A stretch of DNA of 64,000 nt from assembly GCA_018362935.1 (NCBI GenBank), contig JAHALQ010000004.1, forward strand, positions 1 to 64,000, written 5' to 3'. The stretch is from Pseudomonadota bacterium (lineage in GTDB: Bacteria > Pseudomonadota > Alphaproteobacteria > RF32 > CAG-239). How positions within the stretch are numbered: position 1 is the stretch's first letter; each line of letters opens with the position of its first letter. This document shows, piece by piece, positions 24,446 to 31,631 of the stretch. The notes beneath the pieces were generated by a model, which saw only the letters and a program-made list of their open reading frames with translations, searched no databases and was not told the DNA's origin. The translations under genes and the position numbers were made by a program.

Positions 24446-24586
24446 ATGATGATTGAACACATTTTAAGAATGATAAGTATGGGAATTGGGAGCGCAACAG
24501 GGGCTTGGTTGGTGTCAAAGTTCTATATAGAGCCAAAATTGGACGAGGTTATAAAAAGGGCAGAAAGATTATCTCGGAGGCATTGA
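24446..24586 (+). CDS. 46-residue protein, first gene after PR
   Basis: MMIEHILRMISMGIG...: a short protein with a Gly/Ala hydrophobic helix and a basic tail. AAAGGAGAGG lies ideally upstream. It occupies the Cro position but has no visible helix-turn-helix. Function unknown. Confidence 0.6.
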   Translation: MMIEHILRMISMGIGSATGAWLVSKFYIEPKLDEVIKRAERLSRRH

Positions 24587-24895
24587 ATGTTTTTTTCTTT
24601 GATTATGCCAAGAAGGAGCGGGGGCTTCTTTGCAATTTTCGCAAATCCACTTTTCACCACATTGTCCCACTCTGTCAATGTAGGTGTACCGACCTTCATA
24701 GCAGCTTTCGCAAATATGTTCGGGACTATATCCTTTTTGGTATTTATCTTCAATATTATTGATTCTTTCCGTGAGTTCATCCAAACGGTGCTCAATTTGG
24801 GTAAATCTTTTTTGAGCAGTAAGCCAAAATGCGACAGAAGTGATGACGACACCGAAACAAGCGCCAAAAATATTGTCAAGCAACAAATCAATCAT
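24569..24895 (-). CDS. Membrane-anchored zinc-ribbon-like protein
   Basis: 108 residues from ATG 24895 (CAGGAG upstream). One N-terminal membrane helix (NIFGACFGVVITSVAFWL), a short coiled coil, then CESC...CGEKWICENC, a four-to-five-Cys zinc ribbon. It is transcribed against the rightward early operon and overlaps the preceding gene's 3' end by 18 bp, so it may be expressed from the prophage. Confidence 0.6.
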   Translation of the reverse strand: MIDLLLDNIFGACFGVVITSVAFWLTAQKRFTQIEHRLDELTERINNIEDKYQKGYSPEHICESCYEGRYTYIDRVGQCGEKWICENCKEAPAPSWHNQRKKHSMPPR

Positions 24896-24952
24896 AATCA
24901 GTCTCCTGTCCAAAGAATTTATCAGCTAAATAATCGGGAGTCAAAATAAAAC

Positions 24953-25159
24953 ATGACCAAAAAAGAATTTTTACAAACAATTGAAGACTTTTTGAAGCGA
25001 ACAAAGATGGCGCCGTCAGCTTTCGGAATCAAAGCTTATAAAGACCCCAGATTTGTTTTCGACCTGCGTAAGGGGCGAGAATGTCGTGAAAAAAGTCAAA
25101 ATAGGGTTTTAAACTTCATTCAAAACTATCTAACAGAAACGGAGAAGGAAAATGATTGA
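24953..25159 (+). CDS. Small DNA-binding regulator
   Basis: 68 residues. FLKRTKMAPSAFGIKAYKDPRFVFDLRKGRECREKSQNRVLNFI is the pattern of a small helix-turn-helix family common in alphaproteobacterial genomes (SAFG...DP+FV.DLR.GR). The Cro-like position suggests an early regulator. Confidence 0.7.
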   Translation: MTKKEFLQTIEDFLKRTKMAPSAFGIKAYKDPRFVFDLRKGRECREKSQNRVLNFIQNYLTETEKEND

Positions 25160-25226
25160 AACAATAAAATTTTTCATCGGCTGGCTGGCAGATTGCTTTA
25201 TATCCGACGACTGCGAGGAAGAATGA
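25152..25226 (+). CDS. 24-residue miniprotein
   Basis: MIETIKFFIGWLADCFISDDCEEE; GGAGAAGGAA ahead of ATG; overlaps neighbours on both sides. Supported only by ribosome site and coupling. Confidence 0.4.
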   Translation: MIETIKFFIGWLADCFISDDCEEE

Positions 25227-25573
25227 AGCAATACGCATCGCAGATTCACAGGCTTGACGCTCTTGTCCAAAAATGGGCTTGCCAGCAGCGGAGCTATGTT
25301 TCTGGTCTTCCGGCGCAATGCGGGCATCACTATGTCAGACGTTCTGAAATGCTGCTGCGCTGGGATTTGAAGAACATTATCCCGCTGACGTTAGATGAGC
25401 ACCGGCTTGTTCATAGCGGTTACATGATGATTGATATTCATAACCCGTTTCGTGAACAGTATCTGCAAAACCAGAAAAACAAAGGCCTAAAGGCATATTT
25501 GTTGGAAAACGGGCTGACAGTCTGTGAGTTTATCAAAAACTGCGAGAGCAAGATAAAATCAACTTTAATTTAG
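25223..25573 (+). CDS. NinG/HNH-like recombination protein
   Basis: 116 residues from ATG 25223, overlapping the preceding TGA. CGHHYVRRSEMLLRWDLKNIIPLT followed by DEHRLVHSG resembles the metal-dependent core of NinG/HNH proteins (C..GH...R....LR.D..N). NinG acts on recombination intermediates in lambdoid phages. Assignment by motif only. Confidence 0.55.
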   Translation: MKQYASQIHRLDALVQKWACQQRSYVSGLPAQCGHHYVRRSEMLLRWDLKNIIPLTLDEHRLVHSGYMMIDIHNPFREQYLQNQKNKGLKAYLLENGLTVCEFIKNCESKIKSTLI

Positions 25574-25584
25574 GAGGGTAGGAT

Positions 25585-25758
25585 ATGAAATTTTTAGATT
25601 TGTTTAAGGTTAAAAAATCCAAGGCGATGACTGATGAGCAGATTAAAGAGCTTTATGTGCGCGTACTTGAAATTGCTGCCTTTGAGCGCGGTTTTCGCCG
25701 CCAGGCGCAGGATATGGCGCGATATTTAAAAGCCGAGATGATTGCGCGGGGGATTTGA
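25585..25758 (+). CDS. 57-residue helical protein
   Basis: MKFLDLFKVKKSK...: strong AGGAGGGTAGG ribosome site. Two charged helices, no motif. Early operon. Confidence 0.55.
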   Translation: MKFLDLFKVKKSKAMTDEQIKELYVRVLEIAAFERGFRRQAQDMARYLKAEMIARGI

Positions 25759-25761
25759 GGG

Positions 25762-26196
25762 ATGAGCGAATACAGCTATTATCGCGCGCTGGCCGTTTCT
25801 AACCGATTATATGACACTTATGTTGTCCGGGGTGAAAGTCTCGGCGTATTGGGACAAAAGGGCGGTTGGAGCGCATGTCAGCTATACCGTTATTTTGCCG
25901 GACTAGATTTTCCCAAACTAAATACTTTAACAGCTCTGGCTAAAGTTTTGGACGTTTCTGTCTGTTGGCTTATTGACGGCGGCCAAAAAAGGCCTCACCA
26001 AAACAGCAAGATAGATTTTGACACGATTATTAATGATAAGCCCAAAAATAAGAGTGTGCCGCCCAAGTTACAGACAATAAGCAGCCGGCTGCGTCATGGT
26101 CACCAACAGGACATCTCTCTGATGACAGCCTTTGATTATGAAGAGTTGTTTGATATTTCGGCAGATAAATTATTCATCAGGGAGCAGGGAGAATGA
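25762..26196 (+). CDS. Helix-turn-helix regulator
   Basis: 144 residues. The Xre-type motif covers about residues 27-70 (LGVLGQKGGWSACQLYRYFAGLDFPKLNTLTALAKVLDVSVCWLIDG is the span), followed by a basic linker and an acidic C-terminus. Possible second regulator of the lytic switch or replication. Confidence 0.65.
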   Translation: MSEYSYYRALAVSNRLYDTYVVRGESLGVLGQKGGWSACQLYRYFAGLDFPKLNTLTALAKVLDVSVCWLIDGGQKRPHQNSKIDFDTIINDKPKNKSVPPKLQTISSRLRHGHQQDISLMTAFDYEELFDISADKLFIREQGE

Positions 26197-26402
26197 AATG
26201 CCCAAAGAAAACGCTGACCGTTCTTGTCCCTCTTTTAAGCGGAAACAAGAAACGCATTTATAAAAGAGATATCCAAGCTGTCCATTTGCAGCAGAATATC
26301 GAAGGCGGGGACGATGTTCAAATATCTACTAAGTCCGGCCAATTCATTTTAACCACATGGAGTTACAATCAGGTCATGAAGAAAATTTGGGGAGAGAATT
26401 AA
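26193..26402 (+). CDS. Hypothetical phage protein
   Basis: 69 residues, starts four bases before the stop of the regulator. Contains a basic stretch then a beta-rich half. Function unknown. Confidence 0.5.
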   Translation: MKCPKKTLTVLVPLLSGNKKRIYKRDIQAVHLQQNIEGGDDVQISTKSGQFILTTWSYNQVMKKIWGEN

Positions 26403-26614
26403 TGCTTAAGCTAATTGGCGAGGATATTCTTTATAACGGAATAAAGGTTGCTCAGTTGGTCGATGCGCCGTCGACGGTTACGGGTGATTTTATTGACTAT
26501 TTAAATCTGCGTGGAGGCGAAGACCCAAATGAAACAATAGAGGAGCTTGAGGACAAGATAGGTGATCTTGAGGGCTATATTGATGAAATCAGAGACATAC
26601 TTGAGAAAATATGA
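26402..26614 (+). CDS. Hypothetical phage protein
   Basis: 70 residues from ATG 26402 (GGGGAGAG upstream). An N-terminal beta pair then an acidic helix (EDKIGDLEGYIDEIRDIL). Function unknown. Confidence 0.5.
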   Translation: MLKLIGEDILYNGIKVAQLVDAPSTVTGDFIDYLNLRGGEDPNETIEELEDKIGDLEGYIDEIRDILEKI

Positions 26615-26742
26615 CCAATAGCGAGAAGTGGAAACTGAAACATCAGATGATTGTTCAATCAATAAGAAACAAGGGCGATTTTGATTTGGACAAGATAAAC
26701 AGAGAAATTGAGGAAATGGAGCAAGAGAAAAATGCAGAATAA
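26611..26742 (+). CDS. 43-residue protein
   Basis: MTNSEKWKLKHQM...; ATG overlaps the preceding stop (ATGA) and its 3' end overlaps the replication gene start. Charged, helical. Function unknown. Confidence 0.45.
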   Translation: MTNSEKWKLKHQMIVQSIRNKGDFDLDKINREIEEMEQEKNAE

Positions 26743-27385
26743 ATTTGCTTTTTTTGCGAACTTTGCAGAAACAATCAAAGAACTACCGGAAGATATGCAG
26801 CCTAAAGCCTATCAGGCGGTTTGTGAATACGGAATCTACGGGACACTGCCGGATGACGTCTTGCTGAGAAGTATTTGCCTGATGGCGAAGAATTCAATAT
26901 ATAAAGATTGGGGCGGTGCTCCGGCCGGAAACAAAAATGCTTCAAAAAATAAGGAAGAAAAACAACCCCAAAACAACCTCAAAACAACCCCAAAACAACC
27001 TTATATTCTTGAGAAACAGAAACTAGAAACAGAAGCAGAAGCTGAAACCAAAACTGAAACCAAAACAGAAACCAAAACAGAAACAGAAGAGGTTAGCGCT
27101 GTCGCGCCTGCCGAAACAGCTGCGCCAAAGGACGAATACGTTTTTGAAGGGGAGGTTATCAAGCTCAAGCAGCGGAATTTTGACGATTGGCAGCGGGCTT
27201 ATCCGCATTTGAACATTTATGCCGAATGTGTAGTTCGGGACAGTTGGTTGAAAGAACAAGCAGAGACAGAGCGAAAGCGGTGGTTTATGTCGACAGCGGC
27301 TTACTTCGCCAAACAAAACGAGAAACGCAAGAAACAACACGAAGAAGAGCAACAGCCTGATTGTGCTTATGGAGATTACCTATGA
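26732..27385 (+). CDS. DUF6291-like phage replication protein with KTET repeat
   Basis: 217 residues from ATG 26732. The N-terminal domain (FAFFANFAETIKELPEDMQPKAYQAVCEYG, later CLMAKNSIYKDW) has the layout of the DUF6291 domain of phage replication proteins. A low-complexity linker with tandem Lys-Thr-Glu-Thr units (12-bp DNA repeats at about 27040-27090) joins a C-terminal helical domain that may load the helicase. The tract could vary in length by slippage. Confidence 0.6.
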   Translation: MQNKFAFFANFAETIKELPEDMQPKAYQAVCEYGIYGTLPDDVLLRSICLMAKNSIYKDWGGAPAGNKNASKNKEEKQPQNNLKTTPKQPYILEKQKLETEAEAETKTETKTETKTETEEVSAVAPAETAAPKDEYVFEGEVIKLKQRNFDDWQRAYPHLNIYAECVVRDSWLKEQAETERKRWFMSTAAYFAKQNEKRKKQHEEEQQPDCAYGDYL

Positions 27386-27954
27386 CCGATACAGCAAGAG
27401 TTTTACGTCACATTGCCGAGCTTTATGCTAAACCGCGGAAAAATCAGAGTTTTGATGAAGCCGTATTTGAACTTGAAGACAAACTAAACGAACGCTTCCA
27501 GTCCTACGATAATGCCTTTGGACGAGAGTTGACAGCGAATGTTCTCAAGGCTGTTGACGATTTTTGGCGTTACAAGTCTGACAAAAGCCGTCCTACTGTT
27601 GCTCAGATTATGGCTATGGTGAACTCGGATAGTTCTAAGGCTGCCAATGATGATTTTTCCCAACCTATCCAAAAAATTGTTACGGGCCGAAACATCGAAG
27701 TCGAGTACATGCAGCGCGACATCGATTTGAAACGCAACACTCACTGTCTGCTGAACGACTACACTCGGGCCGTGACGTATATCCTTGACGAGCTTTTGCC
27801 ACAGAAAATCGGTTACAGCGAGTATCAAAACATCCGAAAAGATTATTCAGCGAAGGTCAACTTGGCGATGAGAAATAATCTTTTTGCCGATTTTGATACC
27901 ATTCTGTTGGAAGTCTATAATCGTTATCATGGCATCGAAGCAGTAGGAATGTGA
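27382..27954 (+). CDS. Phage replication-region protein
   Basis: 190 residues from ATG 27382, which overlaps the preceding TGA. The N-terminal region (LRHIAELYAKPRKNQSFDEAVFELEDKL...VLKAVDDFWRYKSDKSRPTVAQIMAMV) resembles helicase-loader-type proteins in architecture. No catalytic motif. Probably works with the preceding protein. Confidence 0.5.
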   Translation: MTDTARVLRHIAELYAKPRKNQSFDEAVFELEDKLNERFQSYDNAFGRELTANVLKAVDDFWRYKSDKSRPTVAQIMAMVNSDSSKAANDDFSQPIQKIVTGRNIEVEYMQRDIDLKRNTHCLLNDYTRAVTYILDELLPQKIGYSEYQNIRKDYSAKVNLAMRNNLFADFDTILLEVYNRYHGIEAVGM

Positions 27955-27962
27955 GGTCAAGC

Positions 27963-28523
27963 ATGGATTACATCAGCAAAGCAGAATGCGAAAGACGCGG
28001 GTTTGTTAAGGGCGCAGACGGCTTGTATCGCAGGCTTAACACTCTTGAGAAATATGCGGCCAAAGGCTGGCTGAACTTCGGCAACCCGAAGCTGACAAAG
28101 AATGACCGTCTAGATGCCGGGGCCTGGTTTTACCGGGATTACATGAAAGGCCGGATTAACACTCTGAAAGCGGTTGACTGGATGAAAGAGCAGGTAGACG
28201 GCGGCAAGCAGGGACTATCGCCGGATGTTTGGGATGCCCGAGTACGCTTTGGAAAGGCGCTGCGAGCCATAAACGCAAATTATCTGCCGGTCGTGCGTCA
28301 GGTAGTCCTTTTCCACCGTCCGCTCAATATCCGCAAGATAACGAGCGCTCAATACAATCATGACTTGGAGCTTGCCAAGGAAATATTATGCTGCGGGCTT
28401 GATAATCTGGTATTTCACTATGGCGTAAAGATTAGGCGGCCGAAAATTAAATCCTGCGGCGGTTATAAGCTATTTGATGATATGGAGGAGTGGATAAATG
28501 AAATGGAAAAACAAAACGCCTAA
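27963..28523 (+). CDS. Phage late-region regulator candidate
   Basis: 186 residues from ATG 27963 (GAGGTCAAGC upstream). The pattern LTKNDRLDAGAWFYRDYMKGRI followed by ARVRFGKALRAINANYLPVVRQVVL resembles DUF6456-type regulators of alphaproteobacterial prophages. It is the last sizeable gene before the accessory and late region, where an antiterminator or activator is expected. Inference from layout only. Confidence 0.5.
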   Translation: MDYISKAECERRGFVKGADGLYRRLNTLEKYAAKGWLNFGNPKLTKNDRLDAGAWFYRDYMKGRINTLKAVDWMKEQVDGGKQGLSPDVWDARVRFGKALRAINANYLPVVRQVVLFHRPLNIRKITSAQYNHDLELAKEILCCGLDNLVFHYGVKIRRPKIKSCGGYKLFDDMEEWINEMEKQNA

Positions 28524-28680
28524 AGAGGCTCAAGACGCCGCTGACAGAGCTCTTATCGAGCTCATGCGGCAAACTTACGCGAGAGAGTTCAAAATTGTGG
28601 AGGAGCTGAAAAATGGGCAGGTATTGTGTAAAAGACGCGATGACGGAAGTTTAATTATTTTAAATGATTGGAGAAAGTGA
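28498..28680 (+). CDS. Hypothetical phage protein
   Basis: 60 residues, overlaps the preceding gene by 26 bp. Helical N-terminus and a short beta C-terminus (QVLCKRRDDGSLIIL). Function unknown. Confidence 0.5.
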   Translation: MKWKNKTPKEAQDAADRALIELMRQTYAREFKIVEELKNGQVLCKRRDDGSLIILNDWRK

Positions 28681-28737
28681 AATAACGGGTTGTATTGTAA
28701 GAAACAAAATTTTGTCAACATAACGTATAATATATAG

Positions 28738-28767
28738 TTGACATTTATATTTTTTTAAGTTTAAGAT
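28738..28767 (+). promoter_or_regulatory. Promoter of the first BRO gene
   Basis: TTGACA (28738-28743), 18-bp spacer, TAAGAT (28762-28767). Transcription would start about 28774, at the first hairpin of the leader RNA. Confidence 0.7.
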
Positions 28768-28773
28768 TGGTTT

Positions 28774-28950
28774 GTCAGCCGAGGTCGGCTGATGGAGATT
28801 AGAAACCTCCAAACCAGGTGGACATATCAGTCTTAACAATTGGATTATATGTCCGGCGGCTAAGATGATATGTTCAGGCTAAGGCTAAAACATCTTAGAC
28901 TCGTTTCACTTGGGCGAGGTTTCTACCGCCGGACACCTTATTAGAAACAG
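28774..28950 (+). ncRNA. Structured pseudoknot leader RNA (element E1) before BRO gene 1
   Basis: The 309-bp gap ahead of the BRO gene holds: hairpin TCAGCCG/CGGCTGA (28775-28792); helix A TAGAAACCTC (28800-28809) with GAGGTTTCTA (28916-28925); helix B GTCCGGCGG (28851-28859) with CCGCCGGAC (28926-28934). B' directly follows A', giving an A-B-A'-B' pseudoknot. Hairpin GGACATAT/ATATGTCC (28820-28854) competes with the first four bases of B; CTAAGATG/CATCTTAG (28860-28898) forms the inner hairpin. GTTTCTA/TAGAAAC (28919-28948) offers a third state. The helices are perfect Watson-Crick. No protein frame fits. Confidence 0.75.
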
Positions 28951-28989
28951 GCAGAAGTGGTCTCCGAACTTTTACCAAGTGAGTGTACT

Positions 28990-29556
28990 ATGAACGATTT
29001 GACCGTTTTTAATTTTCAAAGCCAGCCGATTAGAACCTATGCCGATAAAAATGGCGAACCATGGTTTTGTTTATCCGATACCTGCGCAGCATTAAATATT
29101 TCCCGATATCATCCTGATAGGCTACCTCAAAAGGGTGTGACAATTTGTTGCACCCTTACCAAAGGCGGAAATCAAGAGCTTACATTTGTGAATGAACCCA
29201 ATCTTTACCGGCTGGTTTTTCGCAGCAATAAACCTGAGGCTCAGAAATTTGCCAACTGGGTTTATGAAGAGGTTTTACCTTCGATTCGCAAAACAGGTTC
29301 TTATGCGGTAAAGCCTCACGATTCGATAATCAATATTTCTGACATCAAAAAATCAATCAAGGCCGGCGTTAAAGACTTGTTCCGTCCTTATGCGGGGCAT
29401 GATGCTTATTACAACATAGGCGACGAAGAAATCGTCGGTTATATGTCTCGATGGTATTGGACGCGACACCGGTCGGTGCTAAAGGCTTTGGAAGAAAAAG
29501 ACGAACAAATCCGCACCTTACAAAACAAAATTAACCAAATTAAAGCAGTAATTTAA
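28990..29556 (+). CDS. BRO-N antirepressor-like protein 1
   Basis: 188 residues from ATG 28990 (the upstream frame to 28957 lies in the leader). N-terminal Bro-N DNA-binding domain with FNFQSQPIRTYADKNGEPWFCLSDTC, NEPNLYRLVFRSNKPEAQKFANWVYEEVLPSIRKTGSY. The C-terminal 45 residues (EEIVGYMSRWYWTRHRSVLKALEEKDEQ) form a helix and coil that is also in BRO protein 2. BRO-N proteins act as phage antirepressors or regulators. Behind a structured leader. Confidence 0.85.
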   Translation: MNDLTVFNFQSQPIRTYADKNGEPWFCLSDTCAALNISRYHPDRLPQKGVTICCTLTKGGNQELTFVNEPNLYRLVFRSNKPEAQKFANWVYEEVLPSIRKTGSYAVKPHDSIINISDIKKSIKAGVKDLFRPYAGHDAYYNIGDEEIVGYMSRWYWTRHRSVLKALEEKDEQIRTLQNKINQIKAVI

Positions 29557-29647
29557 AAGGAGTTTGCCTATCAGAGATGTATTTTGTTGATTTTATCGAT
29601 TAATGATTGTATAAATTTTTGTATACAATTTTAATGACAGCCAGACT

Positions 29648-30169
29648 ATGAGAATACTACTTTTTTCAGCATTGTTGTTTTTTAGTGTTTCGGCGGAAGC
29701 GAACGATATTCAAATATATTTTTCTCCGTCAACTCATTGTGAGAATAATATAGTGCGGTTCATAAACAGAAGTAAAAATCGGATTGACGCGGCCGTTTAT
29801 GCGCTCAATAATGATAAAATCGTAGAGGCGATTAAAAGGGCTCACAAACGGGGAGTTAAGATTCGCATTTTAACCGACCGTTTGCAAGCTGCAAACCGAA
29901 GCTCCAAAGTACGTGAGCTTTATGATTATGGTATAAATATCAGGGTTCATTCCAAACATAAGATTGAACATAATAAGTTTGCCATATTCGACAAGAGAGT
30001 TGCGATGAGCGGCTCTTATAACTGGACAAACCCAGCCTCGGCCAAGAATAGCGAGAACTGCGTTTTTTTCATCAAAAACCAAAATGCAGTTGAGGAATAC
30101 CAAGAACGCTTTGACTACCTGTGGCGGGTTAATACTAAAACCAAGTCAGACCTATGGTTTGACAAATAG
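29648..30169 (+). CDS. Secreted phospholipase-D-family endonuclease
   Basis: 173 residues. A signal peptide (MRILLFSALLFFSVSAEA) precedes one HKD domain with HNKFAIFD (HxKx4D) followed by GSYNWT, the Nuc-type single-motif nuclease that dimerises to form the active site. It would be exported to the periplasm and could degrade incoming DNA or act as a moron. AT content and its own -10/-35-like sequence (TTGTAT...TATACAAT at about 29620) suggest independent transcription from the lysogen. Confidence 0.85.
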   Translation: MRILLFSALLFFSVSAEANDIQIYFSPSTHCENNIVRFINRSKNRIDAAVYALNNDKIVEAIKRAHKRGVKIRILTDRLQAANRSSKVRELYDYGINIRVHSKHKIEHNKFAIFDKRVAMSGSYNWTNPASAKNSENCVFFIKNQNAVEEYQERFDYLWRVNTKTKSDLWFDK

Positions 30170-30181
30170 AGGAGAAAAGAA

Positions 30182-30628
30182 ATGGCTAAAGAGCCTGTTT
30201 ATATTAAAAACACATTAGGAAAAGATGAGGAGATTAAATGGATTGCAGATTTGCATTGGATTGTTTATCTTAATCCAGTAATATATACACTTCTTGGTCT
30301 TTTGTTTTTAACTTCTCCAGCTAGAGGGATAGGAATATTCTTTTTATTTCTTGCTGCTTGGGTGTTGCTTTATTGGCGGAAAACAGAGTATGTCATAACA
30401 AATAGAAGGGTTATTGCCAAAAGAGGAATAATTTCGGTCAAAACCGAAGAACTCCGTAATGGAAAGGTTGAAAGTGTTTATATTACCCAAGGTATTATAG
30501 AGCGTTGTTTTGGGTGCGGTACAGTTGTTTTTGGTGGTACAGGCGGCTCTAAAGTTAAATTTAAATTTATAGCCAATCCTAGACAAGTGAAAACGCATTT
30601 AGAAGAAATTATTGAAGAAAACAAGTAA
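30182..30628 (+). CDS. PH-domain (YdbS/bPH2-type) membrane protein
   Basis: 148 residues. Two adjacent membrane helices (about 28-62) then a bacterial PH-like domain with EYVITNRRVIAKRGIISVKTEEL and a Gly-rich GTVVFGGTGGS loop, as in YdbS/YdbT-type proteins. Transcribed with the PLD nuclease. Low GC and the lack of phage function mark it as cargo. Confidence 0.8.
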   Translation: MAKEPVYIKNTLGKDEEIKWIADLHWIVYLNPVIYTLLGLLFLTSPARGIGIFFLFLAAWVLLYWRKTEYVITNRRVIAKRGIISVKTEELRNGKVESVYITQGIIERCFGCGTVVFGGTGGSKVKFKFIANPRQVKTHLEEIIEENK

Positions 30629-30632
30629 TATT

Positions 30633-30660
30633 TAGCCCTCTTCGGAGGGCTTTTTTTATT
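30633..30660 (+). terminator. Terminator after the PH-domain gene
   Basis: AGCCCTC-TTCG-GAGGGCT followed by seven T. It overlaps by a few bases the TTGACA of the next promoter. Confidence 0.92.
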
Positions 30661-30689
30661 GACAATTATGTCGATTCGTTTATTATTAT
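30659..30689 (+). promoter_or_regulatory. Promoter of the second BRO gene
   Basis: TTGACA (30659-30664), 16-bp spacer, TATTAT (30681-30686), with an overlapping TATTAT at 30684. Start of transcription falls at about 30694, the first base of helix A. Confidence 0.75.
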
Positions 30690-30693
30690 AGAT

Positions 30694-30885
30694 AGAGTTT
30701 CAAACCTCTGGAAGACATAGCGGATATACCGCCCCCGAAAGATAGGCGTTTTTTTATGCCTTGTTAATTCATTGTTGACCTCATTGTCTTAACAAGTTTT
30801 CTGCCGGGAGAGCGTGAATATTTCGAATAAACGCTACACGTCTATGTCCGTGGTTTGAACTCCCGGCACCTTACTGTTTAAGGTA
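30694..30885 (+). ncRNA. Structured pseudoknot leader RNA (element E2) before BRO gene 2
   Basis: Helix A GAGTTTCAAACC (30695-30706) with GGTTTGAACTC (30852-30862; one bulged base); inner helix GACATAG (30714-30720) with CTATGTC (30842-30848); hairpin CTTGTTA/TAACAAG (30760-30796); helix B GCCGGGAG (30803-30810) with CTCCCGGC (30860-30867); hairpin AGCGT/ACGCT (30811-30835). Order is A-B-A'-B', with A' and B' sharing three bases. A weak CGCC/GGCG hairpin followed by seven T (30730-30753) could be a pause or attenuator. The primary sequence is unlike E1 but the layout is the same. Confidence 0.75.
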
Positions 30886-30909
30886 ATTTTTCAAACAAAG
30901 GACATAAAA

Positions 30910-31509
30910 ATGAATAACTTAGTCTTCAAATCTCACACGTTTACCCCGATTTTTATTAATGGGCTACCTTTTTTAGGGTATCCGCAAATTGCGGATGCCT
31001 TACAGTACCGTAATGCAAGAATAATATCAGACCTTTATAATCGCCACGCTGATGAGTTCACGCCGGACATGAGCTTTTTAACCACGGTAGACACCGCAGG
31101 CGGCAAACAGCAGGTGCGCGTTTTCTCGCTCCGTGGCTGCCATTTGCTGGCGATGTTCTCAAAAACACCAGTTGCAAAGGAGTTTCGCCGCTGGGTGCTT
31201 GACCTTATCGAGCAGCACAATGCTACCGTTCGCGCTCATCAGCCGGATATGAAAGCCATAGGCGGCGCGGTTAAGCGCTGTGCGGCGGTGGCTGTCCGGC
31301 AGGAAATCAGCAAGGCTTTTGAAAATATCCTTTCTGCCGCGGAAAAAGTCCCTGTTGGCCGCCCGGTTTCCGATGAAGACCTTGTCCGCTGCCTGTGGTC
31401 ATGGTATGCAACACACCACGCCAAGACCCTTGATGCGATTCGGGAGCAGGAGAGGGAGCTTGACGAACTCAAGCGCAAACTGCTGGCGGTTAAGCAGGCG
31501 GTTAAATAA
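30910..31509 (+). CDS. BRO-N antirepressor-like protein 2
   Basis: 199 residues. Bro-N domain: FTPIFINGLPFLGYPQIADALQ..., VRVFSLRGCHLLAMFSKTPVAKEFRRWVLDLIEQH. The C-terminal module DEDLVRCLWSWYATHHAKTLDAIREQERELDELKRK is clearly related to that of BRO protein 1 although the Bro-N halves differ. AAAGGACAT precedes ATG. Possible antirepressor; two related copies in one prophage suggest distinct targets or exchange by recombination. Confidence 0.85.
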   Translation: MNNLVFKSHTFTPIFINGLPFLGYPQIADALQYRNARIISDLYNRHADEFTPDMSFLTTVDTAGGKQQVRVFSLRGCHLLAMFSKTPVAKEFRRWVLDLIEQHNATVRAHQPDMKAIGGAVKRCAAVAVRQEISKAFENILSAAEKVPVGRPVSDEDLVRCLWSWYATHHAKTLDAIREQERELDELKRKLLAVKQAVK

Positions 31510-31596
31510 TGCTGCATCAAATGGCTGATTTTCTAGGCTGCGCCTTGGTTTTATGGGTGTTGCCCTATCTCTTGTTGATAATGTTGTAAAAACCTA

Positions 31597-31625
31597 TTGA
31601 CAAGTTTTTAAAAACTTTGTATACT
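31597..31625 (+). promoter_or_regulatory. Strong promoter of a small RNA
   Basis: TTGACA (31597-31602), exactly 17 bp, TATACT (31620-31625); near-consensus sigma-70. Start expected at about 31632. Confidence 0.85.
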
Positions 31626-31631
31626 TTTATT

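Noticed and set aside
27014..27095. Short tandem repeats considered as a CRISPR-like array
   Set aside because: Units are 12 bp, contiguous and encode KTET in frame; there are no spacers or cas genes.
28774..30885. Group I or group II intron, or IscB/TnpB guide RNA, as explanation of E1/E2
   Set aside because: No intron core motifs, no interrupted gene, no HNH/RuvC nuclease nearby; the pseudoknot order alone does not match these classes.
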